This document shows, in pieces, positions 14,335-22,295 of a stretch of 39,339 nucleotides of DNA. The first letter of the stretch is position 1. Every line of letters starts with the position of its first letter. The DNA comes from CAYLZO01 sp964387775 (GTDB lineage: Bacteria; Chloroflexota; Anaerolineae; JAAYZQ01), in assembly GCA_964387775.1 (NCBI GenBank), contig CAYLZO010000016.1, positions 1 through 39,339 on the forward strand. The letters are read 5' to 3'. The position numbers and the translations under genes are program-made. The notes under the pieces are model-generated. The model did not search any database and was not told where the DNA came from. It saw nothing but the letters and a program-made list of their open reading frames with translations.

Positions 14335-17289
14335 TCAGCCTCTGGCCTTGCGCCTGGGCCGGACCAACCAGGGCACGGCCAAGAGGGGCAACAGGCCACA
14401 CACAAAACCGATCAGGAGACCGCGCAAGCCCGGCACGATCCCTTCCAGGAAGCTGCTGCCCGGCATGGCCAGGCCGTAGAAAAGATAGCCCACCAGGCCA
14501 CAGATGCCGCTGTACAGCACAGCCCGCCAGGCCGGGTTCCAGCCGCGGTTGCGAGCGCGTGCCCCCCGGCCCGCCACCAGCACGATGCCGCCGGCGCCGG
14601 CCATGCCCAGTAGCGCCAGCGCAAAATCGAGCCATTCGACTCGCGGCTGGGGTGGCGGCGGCTCCTCGGGGACAGCGGTCGGTGTTGGGGTAGGCGTGGG
14701 CGTGGGCGTCGAGGTGGGCGTCGGCGTGGGTGTCAGGGTCGGTGTCGGCGTGAGCGTAGGCGTCGGCGTCGAGGTGGGCGTCGGCGTGAGAAACTCGACC
14801 GTCTCGCCCGTCAGGCGGACGACCAGCGGCCGCGAGTTAAAGGCCGGATCGCTCGTAGCCGTGATCTGCAACTCACCCTCCGGGATCTCGAGGGTGATGA
14901 TCGCCTCGGCCACGCCGTCCTGGGTTACAGCCTCCGCTCGACCGCCCAGCTCCCGGCCCATGTAGGCGTATTGGAAAATCACCGGCGTCCCGTCGGGCAC
15001 GGGATTGCCATTACGATCCAGGATGACGCTGCTCCGCACATCGAGCTGGTCGCCGACCTGGAGCGTTACCGGCTGCGGCGTCCCCGATTCCGGGGGCGGC
15101 TCGTCGGCCCGCAGGACTTCGATGACCTGTCGCGGGTCCGGGGAGAGCTGGCGGGTCAGGCCATAGCCCACCCCTTCCACCGTCACCGGCGATTTGCCCG
15201 TCGGCCCAAAGTCCTGGAACAAGGCCCGCACCGACGCCTCGATAAAGGGCTGTGACCGGCTGTAGATGGCATAGTAGGCCGTCAACTTGCTGACCTCGGT
15301 GGTGTCGAGATAGTAGGGCGCCTCGTAGGCCAACACCACCAAGTTCTGGCCCTCCAGGCCGTCGGCCCGCTCCCGGAGAAAGAGCTTGAGCGCCGTCGAG
15401 CTGAGGGTTTCGGTGGGCGCATAGTCGAGCATGGCAAAGACAATCCAGTCGGCATCCCGGATGTAGAGATCGAGGTCCGGGCTGCGGAAGAGCAGAAAGC
15501 TGCGCAACTCGGCAAAGGTAAAGGCCACAATCCGCTCCGGGTCCACCTGCCCCGTCGCATTCGGCCCGTACTTTTGCAGGATCGTCTCGCGCAGCGCCTG
15601 GGGATTGAGGAGGTGGAAAGGCGGGCAATCGCTGCAATCCCGCGCCTCGCGGGCATCGGTGAAAATGACAATATTCTCGTCCCGCCGGGGCGGCCGGGGC
15701 AGGCGCAGCGCCAGCTCCTCGGCCGCCGGATAGAGCAGGGTCACCGCTTCTTGCGTGATGCGCGTAATCGTGCTACGAGACGCCTCGCGCGGGCCAACCT
15801 GCCCCAGCGTGTCCTCGCCGCTCGTGCAGGCTCCCAGGCTGAACTCGGCGCAGACGCGCCGCTTGAGGCGCAGGATGCGGCGCACCGCCTGGTCCACCCG
15901 AGCGCGAAAGCTGTCGTCGGCCTCGTACCGCTCCCGGAAAAAGAATACCGTGTCCTCGATGTTGCGCAACTGTTGGTCCCACGAATCGTTCAGCGAGAAT
16001 CGGGAGAGGGTCAGCAAGTCATTGCCGGCCTGAAATGCCTCCAACGCGATCTGGCGGTGGGGAAAAGAGGTCAGCTCCGGGGAGTAGAGGCGGCGGATGG
16101 CCGGCAGGCCCAGCGAGTCGCTGACCAGCACGCCGCCCTGCTCCCGCCAGGGCACCAGCTCGGGCTGGGCCATAATCTCCTGCATGCCCTGGGCGTGGAG
16201 GCTGATAGGTGGCGTAACATAGTAGACGTTGCCCTGGAAACCCCGGTAGCGGATGTGAGCCGTCAGCAGGGCGTCGGCCGTGTCGGTCAGGGCCTCGCCC
16301 TGGGTCACGGTGAAAAAGGGCGGCAGCTCGATGAGCCGCAGGTCCTGGAGCGACTTGTCCACCGTGGCGACCTCCTCTTCCAGGCTGCGGTCGCTGGCAC
16401 CCAGGCCGGGCAGGTGCTTGGCTACCGTGGCCACACGCCCCTCGCTGCCCACGTGCACGCCCCGGATGTAGGCCTGACCCATGCGCCCCACCCAGTAGGG
16501 GTCACCGCCGAAGGCTCGCACGCCCAGGTCGCCGCTCAGGCCCGGCCGCGGATTCTTGAGCACGTCCAGGGAGGGTCCCAACAGCATGTTCACCCCCACA
16601 GCCGACAGCTCCTGGCCCACGAGCCAACCCACGTCCTCGGCGTTGTCCTCGTCCCACGTGGCGCCGATGGCCATGTTGCTCGGCAGGTCGGTAAAGCCGC
16701 CGCGCAGCGCCGTGTGGAGGTAGCCGTCCCCTTCTTGAGAAGTGGCAATGAACAAAGGCACCCCCTGGGGATCGGCCGTAATCACCTGGGTGATAGTCAC
16801 AAAGGTAGTGACGGTCTGCGCCTCGGTCGCCGCGGACGAGGTATCTTCCTCCGCCAGGGGCGCGGTCACCGTCACGGGCACGCGTTGGGTCAGCGTGATG
16901 GGCGCCGACTCGGTGAAGGCCAGCGTTTGCAGCGACGTCGTCAGGTCCAGCACCTGCTGCGGCGCGGTCACGTCGTTGCTAAAATTCTGGTTGCGGGGCG
17001 CAACGATGACCCCCCCGATCCGCAGCACCTGTACCAAATGGGCAATGTCCGAGCGGGCCGACGTGTCGTCCCCGAAAAAAGTGACGAGGAAGAGCTGGCC
17101 CACCTTGTCGGCCGTAGACATCTGGGCCATCATCTCGTCCAGCCACGCATCCCCTTCGGCCGGCTCCTCAGCCGGCGGGGCCTCCGGCGTTTGCGCCGAG
17201 ACCAGAACCGGCTGGAAAAGACTAAATATCAACGCAATCAGCAGAAGGCAACTGAGAAGCCGTCTTCCACGTCTCATCACATCAGACAA
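14335..17289 (-). CDS. Membrane-anchored GH3-like (NagZ-type) protein
   Basis: 984 residues. Signal peptide ~6-32; GH3-type barrel ~50-460 resembling bacterial beta-N-acetylglucosaminidases (MSTADKVGQLFLVTFFG, FIATSQEGDGY, NMLLGPSLDV, VAKHLPG, LLTAHI); candidate nucleophile Asp391 (VSDSLGLPAI). The NagZ His/Asp acid-base loop (GHGDTSVDSH-like) is replaced by GLGASDRSLEEEV, so classical chemistry is doubtful. There is a long insertion at ~125-170. Then come a second lobe, an immunoglobulin-like region (~735-830), a Pro/Thr linker ~835-880 and three membrane helices at the C-terminus. Start TTG 17289 has GAGGAGG 4 nt upstream. Probably acts on cell-surface or environmental glycans, if active. 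Confidence 0.82.
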   Translation of the reverse strand: MSDVMRRGRRLLSCLLLIALIFSLFQPVLVSAQTPEAPPAEEPAEGDAWLDEMMAQMSTADKVGQLFLVTFFGDDTSARSDIAHLVQVLRIGGVIVAPRNQNFSNDVTAPQQVLDLTTSLQTLAFTESAPITLTQRVPVTVTAPLAEEDTSSAATEAQTVTTFVTITQVITADPQGVPLFIATSQEGDGYLHTALRGGFTDLPSNMAIGATWDEDNAEDVGWLVGQELSAVGVNMLLGPSLDVLKNPRPGLSGDLGVRAFGGDPYWVGRMGQAYIRGVHVGSEGRVATVAKHLPGLGASDRSLEEEVATVDKSLQDLRLIELPPFFTVTQGEALTDTADALLTAHIRYRGFQGNVYYVTPPISLHAQGMQEIMAQPELVPWREQGGVLVSDSLGLPAIRRLYSPELTSFPHRQIALEAFQAGNDLLTLSRFSLNDSWDQQLRNIEDTVFFFRERYEADDSFRARVDQAVRRILRLKRRVCAEFSLGACTSGEDTLGQVGPREASRSTITRITQEAVTLLYPAAEELALRLPRPPRRDENIVIFTDAREARDCSDCPPFHLLNPQALRETILQKYGPNATGQVDPERIVAFTFAELRSFLLFRSPDLDLYIRDADWIVFAMLDYAPTETLSSTALKLFLRERADGLEGQNLVVLAYEAPYYLDTTEVSKLTAYYAIYSRSQPFIEASVRALFQDFGPTGKSPVTVEGVGYGLTRQLSPDPRQVIEVLRADEPPPESGTPQPVTLQVGDQLDVRSSVILDRNGNPVPDGTPVIFQYAYMGRELGGRAEAVTQDGVAEAIITLEIPEGELQITATSDPAFNSRPLVVRLTGETVEFLTPTPTSTPTPTLTPTPTLTPTPTPTSTPTPTPTPTPTAVPEEPPPPQPRVEWLDFALALLGMAGAGGIVLVAGRGARARNRGWNPAWRAVLYSGICGLVGYLFYGLAMPGSSFLEGIVPGLRGLLIGFVCGLLPLLAVPWLVRPRRKARG
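14677..14793 (-). repeat. Pro/Thr-codon low-complexity repeat (GH3 linker)
   Basis: About 39 codons of degenerate Thr-Pro alternation, read on the minus strand (CCCACGCCTACCCCAAC-like units). It is the counterpart of the kinase tail repeat 350 bp away on the other strand; the two are partly complementary. Confidence 0.75.
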
Positions 17290-17313
17290 GTTTCCTCCTC
17301 AAAATCGGCCTCT

Positions 17314-17342
17314 AGTATACCCCTGAACGGCGCTGCCGTCAA
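17314..17342 (-). promoter_or_regulatory. Promoter of the GH3-like gene
   Basis: Minus strand: TTGACG (17342-17337), 17-bp spacer, TATACT (17319-17314). Predicted start ~17307, 18 nt before the TTG start codon. The -35 box overlaps the stop codon of the ABC exporter gene just upstream. Confidence 0.7.
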
Positions 17343-19084
17343 ACGTCCTCCTCCCCGGCCACGGCCAGCTCCAGTTGGCGCCGGTACAACTGGCTGTAGA
17401 GCCCGTCTCGCTCCATCAGCTCGCGGTGATCGCCCACCTGGACGATACGCCCCCCTTCCAGGGCAATGATCTTGTCGGCGCTGCGGATGGTGCTCAGGCG
17501 GTGGGCGATGACGAGGGCTGTGCGGCCCTCCAGCACGGCGTCGAGGGCCTGCTGGATGAGGTACTCGGCCTCGGCGTCGACCGACGACGTCGCCTCGTCG
17601 AGGATGAGGATGCGGGGGTCGGCCAGGATGGCCCGGGCCAGGGCCAGGCGCTGCTTCTGGCCCCCGCTCAGCCGCACGCCCCGCTCCCCGATCTCGGTAT
17701 CGTAGCCGTTGGCCAGGCCCTCGATGAACTCGTGGGCGTAGGCCGCCTGGGCCGCGGCGATCATCTCGGCTTCAGACGCCTCCGGCGCGCCGAATTGCAG
17801 GTTCTCGCGGACGGTGCCGTTGAAGAGAAAGGTATCCTGCAACACGACGGCGACCTGCTTGCGCAGCGAGGCCAGCGTGACCTGGCGCAAGTCAAAGCCG
17901 TCCACGGTGATGCGCCCCTGGGCCGGATCGTAGAAGCGGCAGAGGAGATTGGCGATGCTGGTCTTGCCCGCCCCGCTGGGGCCGACCAGGGCGACGACCT
18001 CGCCGGGGGCCATCCCAAAGTCCACGTCGTGCAGCACCTTGTCGCCGGTGCCGTAGGCAAAGTGCACGTCGTCGAACGCAACCTCGCCCCGGACGGGCGA
18101 CAGCTCGACCGCGTCAGGCGCGTCCTGGACCTCGGTCGTCTCGTCCAGCAGCTCAAAGATCCGCTCCCCGGCAGCGATGGCCTCCTGAAAGACGTTGTCG
18201 ATCTCGGTCAGGCGGTTGATGGGCTGGTAGAAGGAGGTGATGTACGACAAGAACGCGACCAGCGTCCCCAGCGTGAGTTCGCCGTCCACGACCATCAGCG
18301 CGCCGACCCCCAGGACGATGACCGTGCCCAACGAGGCCACGAACCGCATCGCCGGGAAAAAGGTGGCCCAGTGGCGGATGCCCTCCACCCGCGCCTCGTA
18401 ATAGTTCTCACTCTCGGTCGTGAACCGGGCCAGCTCCTGGTCCTCCTGGACAAAGGCCTGAACGACGCGGATGCCCGACAGGCTGTCCTGGAGCTGGGCG
18501 TTGATGTCGCCCAGGCGGGCGCGCACCCGGCGATAGACGGGCCGGATGCGGGTGTTGAAATAGCGCAGCGCTACGGCCAGCACCGGCACCGGCAGCAGGA
18601 CCAGGAGCGCCAGCCGGGCGTCCAGCACAAAGAGGATGACGGCGCCACCCACCAGCCGCAACAGGTCCACCACCGTGAGCGCCGAGCCGTGCGTCACAAA
18701 GTGCTCCAGGGCGTTGACGTCGTTGGTCACCCGCGACATCAACTCACCGGTCGAGGTCCGCTCAAAGAAGGAAAGGGAGAGCTGCTGCAGGTAGCGGTAG
18801 ATGCGCACCCGCAGGTCGAGGATAAAGCGCTCGCCGAGGGCGTGGCGGATGAACATGTCGCCGGCGTTGACCGCCTGTTGCAAGGCGTAGGCGCCCACCA
18901 GCAGGCCCACGTAGAGGCCCAGGCGGCTGAGGTCGCGGTTGCCGATGACCTCGTCCACGATGGACTTCTGAAAGAGGGGCGGCACCAGCTCCAGGCCGGC
19001 CCTCGCCAGCAGGAGAAAGCCGCTGAGGGCCAGCGTCCTGCCGTAGGGCGTGAGAAAGCTAAACAGTCGTTTTAGAACTTGCAT
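17339..19084 (-). CDS. ABC exporter, fused membrane and ATPase domains
   Basis: 581-residue half-transporter of the MsbA/LmrA type, working as a homodimer or heterodimer. Six-helix membrane domain ~15-310; nucleotide-binding domain ~330-575 with Walker A GPSGAGKTS (368-376), Q-loop VVLQDTFLF, signature LSGGQ (472-476), Walker B ILILDEA (492-498) and switch His (IAHRLSTI). All catalytic residues are intact. ATG 19084 has GAGG 6 nt upstream. Substrate cannot be deduced; lipid, drug or peptide export are all possible. It is followed by the GH3-like gene, which has its own promoter, and preceded by a DMT permease remnant. Confidence 0.93.
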   Translation of the reverse strand: MQVLKRLFSFLTPYGRTLALSGFLLLARAGLELVPPLFQKSIVDEVIGNRDLSRLGLYVGLLVGAYALQQAVNAGDMFIRHALGERFILDLRVRIYRYLQQLSLSFFERTSTGELMSRVTNDVNALEHFVTHGSALTVVDLLRLVGGAVILFVLDARLALLVLLPVPVLAVALRYFNTRIRPVYRRVRARLGDINAQLQDSLSGIRVVQAFVQEDQELARFTTESENYYEARVEGIRHWATFFPAMRFVASLGTVIVLGVGALMVVDGELTLGTLVAFLSYITSFYQPINRLTEIDNVFQEAIAAGERIFELLDETTEVQDAPDAVELSPVRGEVAFDDVHFAYGTGDKVLHDVDFGMAPGEVVALVGPSGAGKTSIANLLCRFYDPAQGRITVDGFDLRQVTLASLRKQVAVVLQDTFLFNGTVRENLQFGAPEASEAEMIAAAQAAYAHEFIEGLANGYDTEIGERGVRLSGGQKQRLALARAILADPRILILDEATSSVDAEAEYLIQQALDAVLEGRTALVIAHRLSTIRSADKIIALEGGRIVQVGDHRELMERDGLYSQLYRRQLELAVAGEEDV

Positions 19085-19115
19085 GTCAGACCTCGTCGTC
19101 TATGTCTCTTCAATG

Positions 19116-19442
19116 CTACGAGCGCACGAGCAGGACCCCCGTCAAGATGAGGCCCAAGCTCAGCGACAGGGTGCTGCTCAGCGGCTCGTCGAGCACCAAG
19201 GCGCCCAGAAGCAGCCCGTTGACCGGGACGATGTAGGTCACCGTGCTGACGAACGTGGCGCCCCAGAAGATCAGGGTGTAGGGCAGCGCGCCGTTGAGCA
19301 AGCCCACTATGGCGTAGGCGTTCCACATCGCCCGGCCGCGCGGCATCCTCTGCCCCGTAATCCAGAGCATGGCCCACAGGATGGCAGCGCCTATTATACT
19401 ACGCCCGGCGAGAGAGGGCAACGTGAGCCGGCAGGTTCTCAT
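19116..19442 (-). pseudogene. DMT/EamA permease remnant with internal deletion
   Basis: 108 codons, still open, with drug/metabolite-transporter (EamA) phrases. The first part (RSIIGAAILWAMLWITGQRMPRG...GLLNGALPYTLIFWGATF) matches helices 2-4 of the first EamA half. The rest (VSTVTYIVPVNGLLLGALVLDEPLSSTLSLSLGLILTGVLLV) matches the final helices of the second half. The two are joined directly at WGATF-VSTVTY. A working protein has ~290 residues and ten helices, so roughly 150 residues are missing in frame, as well as the N-terminal helix. Probably a decayed gene; a functional four-helix half-transporter is a less likely reading. Confidence 0.6.
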
Positions 19443-19491
19443 GGTCCTGACCTTTCAGGTACTGCCCCTGCCCCTCATGACGATCAGCCAT

Positions 19492-19520
19492 TTGCTGCCC
19501 GCCTGCTTTTCGAGTAAAAT
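19492..19520 (+). promoter_or_regulatory. Possible promoter of the peptide-importer operon
   Basis: TTGCTG (19492-19497), 17-bp spacer, TAAAAT (19515-19520); moderate match. It would start transcription ~19527, 45 nt before the binding-protein ATG. The 129-nt gap 19443-19571 holds nothing else recognisable and is visibly more AT-rich towards its 3' end. Confidence 0.5.
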
Positions 19521-19571
19521 ATGACCCATCATTTTCACGACCTGTTACTACTTGCACACAAGGAGAACGAT

Positions 19572-21272
19572 ATGAAAAAGTGGTCAACAGAAGCAAAGCT
19601 TGCGCTAGGGGCACTTGTAGTAGCTGTTCTTACCCTACTGGGCAGCTTTGCAATCCCAGAAGTCAGAGTGTGGTTAGGTCTGGAAACACCTAATGAAACA
19701 GAGGTTGCACCCACGCCGATGGCCGAGGAGCCAACCGAGGGACCCGCCCAGCGCTCGGGCGGCAAGCTGATCTACGGCCTGACCCTGGCCCCTTCAGGCA
19801 TCGACCCCCACGTGGATGCCTCTTCCGAGCTGGGCATCCCGCTGACCAGCGTCTACGACACCCTCGTCTACCAGGACCTCGACGGCAGCTTCGTCCCCGG
19901 CCTGGCCGAGCGATGGGAGATGGCCGACGACGGCCTGACCTATACGTTCTATCTGCGCCAGGACGTGACCTTTCACGATGGCACGCCCTTTAATGCCCAG
20001 GCGGTGCAGTTCAATTTCGACCGGATCGCCGCGCCCGAGACCCAATCGCGCAAGGCGCGGGGTATGCTTGGCCCCTACGAGCGCACCGAGGTCGTGGACG
20101 ACTATACCGTCAAGGTCCACTTTTCCGAGCCCTACGCGCCCTTTCTCGATTCGGCCAGCCAGGTCTACCTGGGCATGGCCTCGCCGGCGGCGGTCGAGCA
20201 GTGGGGCACCGACTACCAGCTTCACCAGGTGGGCACCGGGCCGTTTACGTTCGTGGAGTATGTGCCCAACGACCACCTGACGCTGAGGCGCTATCCCGAC
20301 TATGCCTGGGCGCCCGAGCTCTATGAGAAGGACGGCCCGGCCTATCTCGACGAGATCGAGTTCCGCTTCTTTGTGGACCCGGCCATCCGCGCCCCGGCGC
20401 TCGAGTCGGGCGACGTGCACGTCATGGGCGAGATCCCGCCCCAGGACGCCATCCGCCTGGAGAACGACGACCGATTCGTCCTGCACCAGGTCCCGGTGCC
20501 GGGCCAGCCCCTGCAGTTCTTTCTCAACACCGAAAAGCCGCCAACCGACGATCTCGCCGTCCGCCAGGCCCTCATCTATGGCGCTGACCGCCAGACCATC
20601 CTGGACGTGATTTTTCGAGGCTACTCGCCGGTGGCCCGCGGCCCGCTCAGCGAGGTGACGATGGGCTATACCGCCGAGGTAGAGAACCTCTATCCCTACG
20701 ATCTGGACCAGGCGGCCACCCTGCTAGAGCAAGCCGGATGGATCGATTCGGACGGCGACGGCATCCGCGACAAGGACGGAGCGCCCCTCGTCCTGGAAGC
20801 CTACCTGATGACGTGGGGCTACCTGCCCGAGGTGGGCCAGATCTTCCAGGCCCAGTACCAGACCTTGGGGGTGGATCTCAGGACGCAAGTCGTGGCCTTT
20901 CCGGCAGCGATGGAGGCCGCAGGCAACAGCGAGCACCACCTGGCGCCGATGCTCTACTTTGGCTCCGACCCCAGCCTGCTCAACCTGACCTTCCTCTCCT
21001 CCAACGCCGAGGGCGGCTTCAACTGGGCCAAGGTCCGCGACGACGAACTCGACCGCTTGCTCAACGAAGCGATCAGCACCCTCGATCCCATCGCCCGCGC
21101 CGACCTCTATGCCCAGGCCCAGATGCGCATCATGGACCTGGCCCTAATCATTCCCATCCGTGATTACGTCAACTTGAACGCGGCCAGCGTCCAGGTCCAG
21201 GGCCTCCAATTCGACCGGCGCGGCTGGTTCCCCTGGCTCCACGACGTTTACCTAGTGACCAATGACCAATGA
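19572..21272 (+). CDS. Family 5 solute-binding protein, membrane-anchored
   Basis: 566 residues; periplasmic-type binding protein of a peptide/nickel-class ABC importer (SBP_bac_5). Family landmarks: LTLAPSGIDPHVDASSELG, VYDTLVYQD, GLAERWEMADDGLTYTFYLR, VTFHDGTPFNAQAVQFN, VGTGPFTFVEYVPNDHLTL, RQALIYGADRQTI. The start is ATG 19572 with AAGGAGA upstream. The first ~48 codons (to about 19715) are much less GC-rich than the rest and encode KKWSTEAKLALGALVV, a single membrane helix and a short linker, instead of the lipobox Cys normally found. The mature domain begins about residue 60. Two permease genes follow; the operon has no ATPase gene in the window. Confidence 0.9.
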   Translation: MKKWSTEAKLALGALVVAVLTLLGSFAIPEVRVWLGLETPNETEVAPTPMAEEPTEGPAQRSGGKLIYGLTLAPSGIDPHVDASSELGIPLTSVYDTLVYQDLDGSFVPGLAERWEMADDGLTYTFYLRQDVTFHDGTPFNAQAVQFNFDRIAAPETQSRKARGMLGPYERTEVVDDYTVKVHFSEPYAPFLDSASQVYLGMASPAAVEQWGTDYQLHQVGTGPFTFVEYVPNDHLTLRRYPDYAWAPELYEKDGPAYLDEIEFRFFVDPAIRAPALESGDVHVMGEIPPQDAIRLENDDRFVLHQVPVPGQPLQFFLNTEKPPTDDLAVRQALIYGADRQTILDVIFRGYSPVARGPLSEVTMGYTAEVENLYPYDLDQAATLLEQAGWIDSDGDGIRDKDGAPLVLEAYLMTWGYLPEVGQIFQAQYQTLGVDLRTQVVAFPAAMEAAGNSEHHLAPMLYFGSDPSLLNLTFLSSNAEGGFNWAKVRDDELDRLLNEAISTLDPIARADLYAQAQMRIMDLALIIPIRDYVNLNAASVQVQGLQFDRRGWFPWLHDVYLVTNDQ

Positions 21273-21366
21273 CTGCCCTGAAGAAAGGGCAGAGAGGGAC
21301 TGTATGTTGTGCGCGCCGAGTGCGCGCACAACATACAGCACCTTCTCTACCCTTGGTCATTGATTA
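21254..21366. repeat. Nested inverted repeats between binding protein and permease
   Basis: Outer arms TGACCAATGACCAATGAC (from 21256) and TTGGTCATTGATT (to 21365). A small hairpin CTGCCCT/AGGGCAG (21273-21292) comes next. The core is a perfect 17-bp stem with CGAGT loop: left arm 21300-21316 (CTGTATGTTGTGCGCGC), right arm 21322-21338. The binding-protein stop codon lies in the outer arm. No U-tract follows the core, so it is more likely an mRNA-stabilising or processing hairpin than a full terminator. Confidence 0.8.
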
Positions 21367-21371
21367 GCGAC

Positions 21372-22295
21372 ATGCTGAGATACATCGGTCGCCGCCTGCT
21401 GGGGGCCATCCCCGTGCTGTGGGGTGTCGCGACCCTGGTTTTTGTCATCATGCGCCTGCTGCCCGGCGACCCGGCCGCTCTGATGCTCTCCGAAGCCGGC
21501 GGCTCTGCCGGGGCCATCGCCGAACTGCGCGCCGAGCTGGGCCTGGACGATCCCCTCCCCGTCCAATACGGACGCTACCTGCTCAATCTGGCCCAAGGCG
21601 ACTTTGGCCGATCCCTCTTTAGCCAGCGCCCGGCCGTCACCGTCATCGCCGAGCAACTGCCCGGCACCATCGAGCTGGCGCTGGCGGCCATGGCCGTGGC
21701 CATCTCCCTGGGCACACTGCTAGGCGTGCTGGCCGCCGCCCGGCGGGGCACCTGGCTCGACGCACTGGCGACCGCTTTCTCGGTCACAGGCGTGTCGGTG
21801 CCCATCTTTTGGTCGGCGCTGCTTCTCATCTGGCTGCTGAGCCTCAAGCTCGATTGGCTGCCGGCGACCGGCCAGAACGGGCTGGCCCACCTCGTCCTGC
21901 CGGCGCTGGTGCTCGGCTTTGCCTCTTCCGGCGCCATCGCCCGCCTGGTGCGGACCAGCCTCCTCGACGTGCTGGACCAGGACTTTATCAACACAGCCCG
22001 GGCCAAAGGGCTGCGGGAACGCACAATCTTGCTGCGCCACGCCCTCAAGAACGCCTTTATCCCCGTCGTGACCGTCATCGGCCTCCAATTCAGCTTTTTG
22101 CTCGGCGGGACCGTCGTGACCGAGACGATCTTTTCCCGGCAGGGCATCGGCCGGCTGATGGTCGACGCCATCCTGTGGAAGGACTTTCCCATTGTGCAGG
22201 GCATCGTCTTGCTGGCCGCGGTGGTCTATACCAGTGTGAATCTCGCCGTGGACGTGGTCTATGCCTACCTCGATCCACGCATTCGCTATGGCTAA
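21372..22295 (+). CDS. ABC importer permease, DppB/OppB type
   Basis: 307 residues from ATG 21372 (MLRYIGRRLLGAIPVLWGV, a standard DppB N-terminus). First membrane helix ~9-30, then the extracellular loop with LLPGDPAALML and GLDDPLPVQYGRYLLNLAQGDFGRSL, which are family hallmarks, and five further helices. The EAA loop that contacts the ATPase is ARAKGLRERTILLRHALKNAF. It heterodimerises with the DppC-type protein encoded next; the stop overlaps the next start (TATGGCTAA). Substrate probably oligopeptide, but related systems carry nickel, sugars or opines. Confidence 0.92.
   Translation: MLRYIGRRLLGAIPVLWGVATLVFVIMRLLPGDPAALMLSEAGGSAGAIAELRAELGLDDPLPVQYGRYLLNLAQGDFGRSLFSQRPAVTVIAEQLPGTIELALAAMAVAISLGTLLGVLAAARRGTWLDALATAFSVTGVSVPIFWSALLLIWLLSLKLDWLPATGQNGLAHLVLPALVLGFASSGAIARLVRTSLLDVLDQDFINTARAKGLRERTILLRHALKNAFIPVVTVIGLQFSFLLGGTVVTETIFSRQGIGRLMVDAILWKDFPIVQGIVLLAAVVYTSVNLAVDVVYAYLDPRIRYG

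Noticed and set aside
14677..14793. Tandem repeat as a possible CRISPR or minisatellite
   Set aside because: Codon-level Thr-Pro alternation in frame within a secreted protein; a protein linker, not an array.
15574..19075. Two long plus-strand frames (631 and 566 codons) opposite the GH3-like and ABC exporter genes
   Set aside because: Antisense shadows: composition is rich in Arg/Gln/His/Gly without domains, while the minus strand carries Walker motifs and GH3 motifs.
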